Origin: Caldisericota bacterium
Lineage (GTDB): Bacteria; Bipolaricaulota; Bipolaricaulia; Bipolaricaulales; Bipolaricaulaceae
NCBI GenBank assembly: GCA_013151115.1
Contig: JAADIW010000012.1
Coordinates: forward strand, 1 to 5,153
Length of the DNA stretch: 5,153 nt
Direction: 5' to 3'
Part shown: piece by piece, positions 1 to 5,153 of the stretch
Position numbering within the stretch: the first letter of the stretch is position 1
How the letters are laid out: each line of letters starts with the position of its first letter
The notes under the pieces: generated by a model
Told to the model about the DNA's origin: nothing
Seen by the model: only the letters and a program-made list of their open reading frames with translations
The model's database searches: none
Made by a program: the position numbers and the translations under genes

Positions 1-2
1 CT

Positions 3-620
3 GAGGAGGTGGACCTCAGGGCCCACGAGGAGGGCCGCAGGATCGCCGAGGACCGCCTGCGAGTGGCCCAGCGGGAGGCGAAGAGGTTGGGCCTCCCGAT
101 GAAGTTCGTGGCCGCCGAACAGAGCCTTCACGGCGACTTCATCCGCCTCTTCTTCCTCGCGCCCCAGCGGGTGGACTTCCGCAGGCTCGTGAGGCTCCTT
201 TCCCGGGCGTTCCAGGCCCGGGTGGAGCTGCGCCAGGTCGGCCCCCGCGACGCGGCGCGGATGGTGGGGGGCATCGGCGTGTGCGGGCGGGAGACATGCT
301 GTTCCACGTTCCTGTGCGAGTTCAGGCCGATCACCCTGAAGATGGCCTTCGATCAGAGCCTGGTGATCGCCCCCCAGCGCCTCACGGGGATCTGCGGGCG
401 GCTCCGGTGTTGTCTCGCCTTCGAGCACCAGCACTACCGTGAGCTCCTCGAGGGCCTGCCCAAGGTGGGGAAGAAGGTCCGGACCGAGGAGGTGGAGGGG
501 CGGGTCGTGGCCTACAACATCTTCCGCCGCGTGGCGGTGATCGAGAAGGGGGACGGGTCCCGGGTCGAGATCCCCTGGGAGGAGCTCAGGGCGTCCGACC
601 CCCGGGCGGGAGGCCCGTGA
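3..620 (+). CDS. ricT: PSP1-domain protein, RicT/YaaT type, 5'-truncated by the window edge
   Basis: C-terminal three-quarters of a PSP1-domain protein. In Bacillus the relative RicT (YaaT) works with RicA and RicF in a complex that binds Fe-S clusters and helps RNase Y mature transcripts; that role is family knowledge, not shown here. The signature is two cysteine blocks: CGRETCCSTFLCEF and, about 26 residues on, CGRLRCCLAFE. Also visible are the family stretches RVDFRRLV, RVELRQVG and MVGGIG, and a C-terminal barrel-like part ending IPWEEL. The frame is open to the left edge (GAG GAG before a GTG at 9). The residues before and after that GTG resemble the interior of the family, so the GTG is not taken as the start. 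About 70 N-terminal residues of a roughly 270-residue protein are probably missing. FLCEF carries an extra cysteine where Bacillus has FLGDF, as I recall it. The 3' end overlaps the convergent channel gene by 35 bases. Confidence 0.9.
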   Translation, partial: EEVDLRAHEEGRRIAEDRLRVAQREAKRLGLPMKFVAAEQSLHGDFIRLFFLAPQRVDFRRLVRLLSRAFQARVELRQVGPRDAARMVGGIGVCGRETCCSTFLCEFRPITLKMAFDQSLVIAPQRLTGICGRLRCCLAFEHQHYRELLEGLPKVGKKVRTEEVEGRVVAYNIFRRVAVIEKGDGSRVEIPWEELRASDPRAGGP

Positions 621-1659
621 GCTGGATCGTTTGGGTGGGGAAGGCGAACTCGATCCCCGCCTCCTCGAAACGGCGCTTGATCTCGAGGTTTATCTCCTCG
701 GTGGCCTTGAGGAACTGTTCGTAGTCGGTGTACTTGCACCAATGGGTGACTACGATGTTCAGGGAGTAGGGTCCGAACTCCTTGAAGTAAGCGCGGTAAT
801 TGTGGGTGCTCGGGTGGTTGGCGAGGATATCCCGCAGAATCCGCAGGGCTTCCACCACCTTCTCGTAGGGGGTGTCGTAGACGATCCCGATCACATACTC
901 GTTCTTGATGGTGGGGCGTTTGGCCACGTTGTTGATCAGGGTGTTGGCCATGGTGCGGTTGGGGATGGAAACGAGCGTCCCGTCCAGGGTACGGACCCGG
1001 GTGGAACGGAGGCCGATCGCCTCTATCGTCCCCTTGATCCCCAGCTGGTCGAAGTCGACGCGGTCCCCCACCTCACAGGGCCGGTCCACCAGGATCGCCA
1101 GGGCCCCGATGAAGTTGGACAGGGTCTCCTGGGCCGCCAGGGCCACCGCGAGCCCCCCGATCCCGAGGCCCGCCAGCAAGCTCGTCACGTTGTAGCCCAA
1201 GTTCTGCAGCACGAGCAGGATCCCGATCGCCCACACGAAGAACTTCGTGACCTTGGAGAGGATGGGGATCACCTGGTCGTCGAGCCGGGTCTCGGTGCGG
1301 CGGGCGCGCTCCCGCCACAGGGAGAAGAGGAGGTCCACGAATTTGGTGGCGATGTAGATGACGACGACGGTCAGGGCGGTGATGAACAGCCCCCTCACGA
1401 TCCCCGCGGCCGCCTCGGGGAGGGTGAAGAGTTTCGCCCCGATCCACAGGGCGAAGAGATACATGAGGGCGCCCGCGGGCTTCCCGAAGAGCGCGCGGAG
1501 GCTCGTCGCGATGTGCTCGGGGAGCGCGCGGAGCTTGAGCGCCCGGCCCACGAGCCACCGCACCGCGGCGTGGGCCAGCGCCGCCCCGAGCAACAGGGCG
1601 AAGAAGACGATGTATTTCCACAGGGCATTGCCGAGGATCTCCGCTCCGAGAAGGCGCAT
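586..1659 (-). CDS. MscS-family small-conductance mechanosensitive channel
   Basis: A 357-residue inner-membrane channel of the MscS family, expected to open under membrane tension and release solutes during hypo-osmotic shock. Hydrophobic segments lie at about residues 15-37, 61-80, 86-112 and 135-155. They are followed by the pore-lining helix at about 157-194, which has the typical small-residue pattern (GLGIGGLAVALAAQETLSNF) and leads into VDRPCEVGDRV. The soluble beta domain follows (GTIEAIGLRSTRVRTLDG, then SIPNRTMANT) at about 195-255. The C-terminal alpha/beta domain runs to EFAFPTQTIQL near residue 345. Five predicted helices make it longer than the three-helix E. coli MscS, so it belongs to an extended subgroup. 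The ATG start has a strong GGAGGT five bases upstream and lies one base after the hflX stop, so translation is probably coupled to the hflX reading frame. It is the last gene of the leftward train, and its end overlaps the opposing PSP1 gene. Confidence 0.93.
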   Translation of the reverse strand: MRLLGAEILGNALWKYIVFFALLLGAALAHAAVRWLVGRALKLRALPEHIATSLRALFGKPAGALMYLFALWIGAKLFTLPEAAAGIVRGLFITALTVVVIYIATKFVDLLFSLWRERARRTETRLDDQVIPILSKVTKFFVWAIGILLVLQNLGYNVTSLLAGLGIGGLAVALAAQETLSNFIGALAILVDRPCEVGDRVDFDQLGIKGTIEAIGLRSTRVRTLDGTLVSIPNRTMANTLINNVAKRPTIKNEYVIGIVYDTPYEKVVEALRILRDILANHPSTHNYRAYFKEFGPYSLNIVVTHWCKYTDYEQFLKATEEINLEIKRRFEEAGIEFAFPTQTIQLTGLPPGGRTP

Positions 1660-1664
1660 CTCAG

Positions 1665-1670
1665 ACCTCC
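1665..1670 (-). promoter_or_regulatory. Shine-Dalgarno site for the MscS-family gene
   Basis: The minus strand reads GGAGGT followed by CTGAG and then the ATG at 1659, giving five-base spacing. The site is embedded in the last codons of hflX (Met-Glu-Val-stop). It is the clearest ribosome binding site in the window and fixes the channel start. Because it does not depend on an intergenic gap, the channel could be translated even if ribosomes on hflX terminate early at the frameshift. Confidence 0.8.
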
Positions 1671-2190
1671 ATCAACACGAGATCCGGGATCCCACGTAGG
1701 CGCGGGAGTTCCGCGCTGGGGAGGATCAAGTGTACCAGGACCCCGCCGTCGCGGTCCCCCAGGACCTCCAGCTTCCCCAGCCGCCCCAAGAGGGCGAGGA
1801 GGTCCCCCTTGCCGTAGGGGACCAGCGCCTTTAGGTCCACCCAGTGGTCCCGCAGGGCCTCGGCCACGGCGCGCTTCAACCCGTCGATGCCCCAACCGAG
1901 CCGGGCCGAGATCTCCACGTAACGTCCGGCCTCGAGTTTGAGCTCCGAGAGCACCCCCTCCTGGCGCGCGTCCCGCACGAGGTCGATCTTGTTGAGGACG
2001 TGCAACACCGGGGGCCGGGGCTCGTCGGGGGCGAACACCTCCTCGGATAGGATCCGCTCCACCGCCCGGAAATGCTCCAGGACGCGGGGGGAGGAAGCGT
2101 CGAGCACATTGAGGAGGAGGTCGGCCTCGCGGGCCGCCTCCATGGTGGCCCGGAACGCGGGGATGAGCTGGTGGGGGAGCTTCCTGATGA

Positions 2191-2206
2191 ACCCCACGAC
2201 CCCACG
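2191..2206. repeat. 8-bp perfect tandem duplication breaking hflX
   Basis: The plus strand reads ACCCCACG twice in direct succession (CGTGGGGT twice on the coding strand). With one copy, the coding strand would read GAT ACC GTG GGG TTC ATC (DTVGFI), the expected HflX G3 motif and its continuation. The second copy adds eight bases and moves the downstream half of the gene into another frame. The exact repeat fits replication slippage or an assembly artefact. Confidence 0.92.
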
Positions 2207-2969
2207 GTATCGCTCAGCAGCACGAACCGGCCCTCGTCGAGGGCCACCCTGCGGGTCTTGGTGTCCAGGGTGGCGAAGAGTTTGTCCTCGACGAGCACGT
2301 CCTCCCCGGTCAGGCGCCGGAACAGGGTGGACTTCCCGGAGTTGGTGTACCCCACGATGGCCACCTGGGGGATGGACGCGGAGCGGCGGCGCTTCCGCCG
2401 CACCTCCCGCACGCGGTCCGCCTCGGCGAGCGCCCGGCGGACGGCTTGGATGCGGCGCTTGACCTTGCGCCGCTCGATCTCCATCTTCGTCTCGCCCGGG
2501 CCCATGGTACCGATCCCCCCGCCCGGGTTGGTGAGGGCCTTGCCCCACCCCCGGAGCCGGGGGAGGAGGTACTCGAGCTGGGCGAGCTCCACCGCCAGTT
2601 CCGCCTCCCTCGTCCCCGCCCGCTGCGCGAAGATATCGAGGATCAGCTGGGTCCGATCGACGATCTTGAGCCCGGTCACCTCCTCCAGCGTGCGGGCCTG
2701 GTCCGGGGAGAGCTCGTCGTTGAACAGGGCGGTGTCGGCCCCCAGAGCGGCGGCCAAGTCCCGGAGCTCCTCCGCCTTCCCCTTCCCGATGAAGGTGGCG
2801 GGATCGGGCCGGCGGCGGTGTTGGACGAGGTGCCCCACCACGAGCACCCCGGCGGTGTAGGCCAGGGCCCGGAGCTCCTCGAACGTCTCGCGCTCTTCCT
2901 CCGCGGACCCCGGCGGTATGATCCCCACCAGAATCGCGCGTTCCCCGCCGCGACCGAGGTAATCCTCGA

Positions 2970-4223
2970 TCAGATAACGCTGGCTTCCTCTACCCATATC
3001 TTCGCCCCGAGCCGGGATAATTTCTCCTCCATATTCTCATACCCCCGCCGCAGGTGTTCCACCCCCCGGATCCTCGTCTCCCCCCGCGCGGCGACGCCGG
3101 CGAGGACCAGGGCGGCCCCGGCGCGGATGTCGGTGGCGGCCACCCCCGTCCCGCGGAGCTCCCCCACCCCCTCCACGGTGATCGCCTGCCCCTGGAGGGT
3201 GATCCGCGCGCCCATCCTGATGAGCTCGCCCACGTGGCCGAACCGCGATTCGAACACGCGTTCCCAGATGACGCTCCTCCCCCGGGCCAGGGACAGGAAG
3301 GCGGTCAGCTGGGGTTGGAGGTCGGTGGGGAAGCCGGGGTAGGGCGCGGTCTCCACCTCGATGCCGCGCCAGCCCCCCGGCGACGAGGCCCGGACGCGGT
3401 CCCCCTCCGCTTCCACCTCCACGCCGCATTCCTCGAGCTTGACGAGGAGGGCGGTGAGGTGTTCGGGGTGGACCTCCACGAGCTCCACCTCGCCGCCGGT
3501 TATCGGCCCGGCCAAGAGGTACGTGCCCGCCTCGATCCGATCGGGGATCACGGCGTGTTCCGCCCCGCCCAATCTTTCCCCGCGCACGATGAACCGGTCC
3601 TCCAGGATCTCCACCTCCGCCCCCATCGCGGCGAGCAGCCGCACCAGGTCCATCACCTCCGGCTCCCGGGCGGGGTTCACGATCTCCACCCCCTCGGGGA
3701 TCGTCGCCCCCACGAGGAGCAGCTGCTCCGTCGCCCCCACCGAGGGGTACCGCAGCCACACCTCGCCCCCGCGGGGCGTCCCCGCCGCGTGGACCACCCC
3801 CCCGTCCACCCGGATGTCGACCCCGAGCCGCGCGAGCCCCGCGAGGTGCAGGTCCACGGGGCGGGCCCCGATGACGCATCCCCCCGGAAGCGGCACGTGG
3901 GCCTCGCCCAGCCGGGCGATCAGGGGCCCGAGGCACAGGAAGGACGCGCGCATCCGGGAGACGATCTCCTGCGGCGCCGTGGCGCGCCGCGTCTCCCCGT
4001 GGATCGCGATGACATCGCCCCGACGCTCCACCCTTTTTCCCAGGGCCTCGACGAGCGCCAACTGGGTCTCGACGTCCAGGAGCCCGGGCGCCCGTTTCAG
4101 CACCAGGGGCTCATCTGTGAGGAGGGAGGCCACGATGGCGGGGAGGACCGCGTTCTTGGCCCCCGAGATCTCCACCCGGCCGGAGAGGGGCCGCCCCCCG
4201 CGGACGACGATCACGGAAGCCAC
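2970..4223 (-). CDS. murA: UDP-N-acetylglucosamine 1-carboxyvinyltransferase MurA
   Basis: Catalyses the first committed step of peptidoglycan synthesis in the cytoplasm: transfer of enolpyruvate from phosphoenolpyruvate to UDP-GlcNAc. The 417-residue reading matches the family length. Active-site features are all present (numbering from GTG 4223): SGAKNAV with Lys23/Asn24, MRAS with Arg92, the PEP-binding cysteine Cys116 in LPGGCVIGARPVDLH, PDRIEAGT near 228-234, GFPTDLQ with Asp301, and RRGYE with Arg393. The cysteine, rather than the aspartate of some natural variants, predicts fosfomycin sensitivity of the enzyme. Two GTG starts are possible: 4223 (MASVIVVRGG, closer to the family's N-terminal length, with GGA nine bases upstream) and 4214 (overlapping the preceding TGA as GTGA). 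I prefer 4223, weakly. The frame stays open to 4631, but that stretch lies in the antiphase of the peptidase gene and is not MurA. The end overlaps hflX by 28 bases. Confidence 0.96.
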   Translation of the reverse strand: MASVIVVRGGRPLSGRVEISGAKNAVLPAIVASLLTDEPLVLKRAPGLLDVETQLALVEALGKRVERRGDVIAIHGETRRATAPQEIVSRMRASFLCLGPLIARLGEAHVPLPGGCVIGARPVDLHLAGLARLGVDIRVDGGVVHAAGTPRGGEVWLRYPSVGATEQLLLVGATIPEGVEIVNPAREPEVMDLVRLLAAMGAEVEILEDRFIVRGERLGGAEHAVIPDRIEAGTYLLAGPITGGEVELVEVHPEHLTALLVKLEECGVEVEAEGDRVRASSPGGWRGIEVETAPYPGFPTDLQPQLTAFLSLARGRSVIWERVFESRFGHVGELIRMGARITLQGQAITVEGVGELRGTGVAATDIRAGAALVLAGVAARGETRIRGVEHLRRGYENMEEKLSRLGAKIWVEEASVI

Positions 4224-5062
4224 GGCAGCGGATCCACCGGCTTCCCGTATCGACGGATCTCGAAGTGGAGGTGCGGCCCCGTGGAGAGGCCGGTGTTGCC
4301 AGAGAGGGCGATCACCTGGCCCTGCTCCACGAACTGGCCCACCTCCACCAGCGCCTTGGAGAGATGGGCGTAGTAGGTGGAGAGGCCGCCGGCGTGTTCG
4401 ATCACCACCAGGATCCCATACCCACCCTGTCGCCCGGCGAAGCTCACCACCCCCGCCGCCGCCGCGTGCACCGGGGTCCCCTCTGGGACCCCGAAGTCGA
4501 TCCCGGTGTGGAAGTCCGGGGTCCCGTATATGGGATGGGTGCGGGGTCCGAACAGCGAGGTGAGCCGTCCCCGCAGGGGCCAGATGAACGTGGCATCCGG
4601 GCGCCAGCCGAGCTTCAGCGCCTCGAGCCACGGGATCTCCCGGGGATGGGGGATGAGGAGCTTCTCCCCGGGCAGGGGGAGGCCATCGAGGTCGTTGGCG
4701 GCGATGATCTCGAACTCGTCGACGCCGTAACTCGCGGCGATGTCGTGGAGATCCTGGCCCTCCTTCACCGTGTGCACGACGCCGCCCTTGGGGAGGAGGA
4801 TGACCTCCCCGGCGCGGAGCGACCGGGGATCGGCGATCCCGTTGCTCGCCTGGAGGTACTCGATGGGCACGCCGTAGCGGCGGGAGATGCTCGCCAGCGT
4901 GTCCCCGGGGAGGACGCGGTAGCGGGTGAAGGGGACGGCCGCGGCTCCCAGCGGGCCGCCGACGTCACCGCCCACGCCCGACGCGTCCTGGAGGAGGTAG
5001 GTGGCCACCGCCAAGGGCAGCACCAGGAGCACGAGGATGCCGATGAGGATCTCCCTACTCAC
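4211..5062 (-). CDS. Membrane-anchored LysM-LysM-M23 metallopeptidase
   Basis: A 283-residue envelope protein predicted to bind peptidoglycan and cleave its peptide cross-links outside the membrane. Residues 5-24 form one hydrophobic segment, either a membrane anchor or a signal peptide. Two LysM domains follow: about 48-91 (YRVLPGDTLASISRRYGV to VILLP) and about 96-138 (VHTVKEGQDLHDIAASYGV to LLIP). The M23/LytM domain covers about 160-283. All expected residues are present: zinc ligands His185 and Asp189 (HTGID), His233 (YAHLS), and His264/His266 (GPHLHFE), so it should be an active enzyme and not a degenerate EnvC/NlpD-type activator. The start is a GTG that overlaps the rho stop by 8 bases, with GGAG about ten bases upstream inside rho. 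The stop overlaps the murA start region. The position between rho and murA suggests a role in wall growth or remodelling; the exact bond cut cannot be told from sequence. Confidence 0.93.
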   Translation of the reverse strand: MSREILIGILVLLVLPLAVATYLLQDASGVGGDVGGPLGAAAVPFTRYRVLPGDTLASISRRYGVPIEYLQASNGIADPRSLRAGEVILLPKGGVVHTVKEGQDLHDIAASYGVDEFEIIAANDLDGLPLPGEKLLIPHPREIPWLEALKLGWRPDATFIWPLRGRLTSLFGPRTHPIYGTPDFHTGIDFGVPEGTPVHAAAAGVVSFAGRQGGYGILVVIEHAGGLSTYYAHLSKALVEVGQFVEQGQVIALSGNTGLSTGPHLHFEIRRYGKPVDPLPWLP

Positions 5063-5153
5063 TGTTCATGAGCTCCAGGAACTGTCTGTTGTCCTTGGTC
5101 TGCTTCATCTTGCTCATGATGAAGAGCAACGCCTGCTCGGGTTCCATGTTGGC
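5055..5153 (-). CDS. rho: Transcription termination factor Rho, last 32 residues
   Basis: The right edge holds the 3' end of a minus-strand gene whose final residues read NMEPEQALLFIMSKMKQ then TKDNRQFLELMNSE, ending at TAG 5055-5057. This matches the C-terminal tail of Rho, where an EAM-like helix is followed by KTK/TKTN-like residues and a final FLE/FFE-MM/MN segment (E. coli ends NDDFFEMMKRS). Rho is the hexameric RNA helicase that ends transcription on untranslated RNA. The identification rests on a short tail only; the RNA-binding and ATPase domains lie outside the window. It overlaps the downstream peptidase gene by 8 bases, so rho is probably co-transcribed with the rest of the leftward train. 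Confidence 0.83.
   Translation of the reverse strand, partial: ANMEPEQALLFIMSKMKQTKDNRQFLELMNSE

Larger units (their letters stand above)
1661..2997 (-). pseudogene. hflX: hflX, ribosome-associated GTPase, frameshifted in the G domain
   Basis: HflX is a cytoplasmic GTPase that splits stalled or stressed 70S ribosomes. The N-terminal frame (from ATG 2997) gives 266 native residues. It includes the HflX domain (FIGKGKAEEL, VDRTQLILDIFAQRA, ELAQLEYLLPRLRGW, GPGETKMEIERR at 166-177), the P-loop GYTNSGKST at 216-224, FATLDT at 241-246, and DTVG (G3) at 263-266. The native sequence then resumes in another frame with FIRKLPHQLIPAF, NKIDLV (G4) and EISARLGWGI (G5), ending at the TGA at 1661-1663. 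The break is a perfect 8-bp tandem duplication at 2191-2206. Without it the protein would be 442 residues, a normal length for the family. As written, the first frame runs on for 107 unrelated residues and stops at 1876, so a product would lack G4, G5 and the C-terminal domain. The start lies 28 bases inside the end of murA, with only a weak GGGG about 8 bases upstream. Identity is certain; whether the break is biological or a sequencing error is open. Confidence 0.9.

Noticed and set aside
9..11. GTG as the true start of the PSP1 gene
   Set aside because: The frame is open upstream to the window edge, the residues around the GTG match the family interior, and the protein would lack about 70 conserved N-terminal residues. 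The AGGAGG-like bases overlap the codon and are too close to act as a ribosome site.
603..617. Hairpin CGGGC-GGGAG-GCCCG near the convergent gene ends, considered as a terminator
   Set aside because: The stem is only five base pairs and no T-run follows on either strand. It sits inside both coding regions and is unremarkable in GC-rich DNA.
631..1941. A 436-codon open frame on the plus strand opposite the channel and hflX genes
   Set aside because: It is antisense to a clearly recognised MscS gene, its predicted protein is low-complexity (rich in G, D, E, P, R) with no known motif, and long antisense frames are expected at this GC content.
1661..2548. The second-frame open reading (295 codons) as a separate gene
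   Set aside because: Its first part is a shadow of the hflX N-terminal frame. Only the residues after about 2200 are genuine, and they are the displaced C-terminal part of HflX.
3054..4373. A 439-codon open frame on the plus strand opposite murA
   Set aside because: It is antiphase to a MurA with every active-site residue in place. The translation is compositionally biased and has no domain signature, so it is a GC-driven shadow.
4224..4631. N-terminal extension of the murA frame up to 4631
   Set aside because: It lies entirely within the LysM/M23 gene in another frame. MurA proteins begin just before the VVRGG motif, and the extra residues resemble no known domain.

Overview
This 5.15 kb window comes from a GC-rich bacterial chromosome (roughly two-thirds G+C by eye). 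The phylum cannot be fixed from the sequence. RicT/PSP1, Rho, MurA, HflX and an MscS-type channel are all widespread bacterial families. Nothing points to a plasmid, phage, insertion sequence or CRISPR array. Gene packing is extremely tight: there is no intergenic stretch longer than one base, and no RNA gene or intrinsic terminator is visible.

Layout. On the plus strand, the left edge (3-620) carries the 3' three-quarters of a PSP1-domain gene (ricT/yaaT type). Everything else is one leftward (minus-strand) gene train, read from right to left: the last 32 codons of rho (5055-5153); a membrane-anchored protein with two LysM domains and an M23 peptidase (4211-5062); murA (2970-4223); hflX (1661-2997); and an MscS-family channel (586-1659). 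Successive minus-strand genes overlap by 8, 13 (or 4) and 28 bases and are then separated by a single base. This suggests one polycistronic transcript with translational coupling, whose promoter lies to the right of the window. The channel gene and the PSP1 gene converge and overlap by 35 bases at their 3' ends.

How the genes fit together. murA starts peptidoglycan precursor synthesis, the LysM/M23 protein probably binds and cuts peptidoglycan, and the MscS channel relieves osmotic pressure on the envelope. These make a plausible cell-envelope group. rho (transcription termination) and hflX (ribosome-splitting GTPase) are housekeeping genes in the same transcript.

The most notable observation is that hflX is broken in its GTPase domain. 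A perfect 8-bp tandem duplication (ACCCCACG twice, 2191-2206) falls directly after the DTVG codons of the G3 motif and shifts the frame. The sequence on both sides is otherwise a good HflX. Removing one copy would restore a 442-residue protein of normal family length. It could be a real mutation, a reversible slippage switch, or a sequence or assembly error. I found no convincing new biological system here; the rest is ordinary housekeeping DNA.
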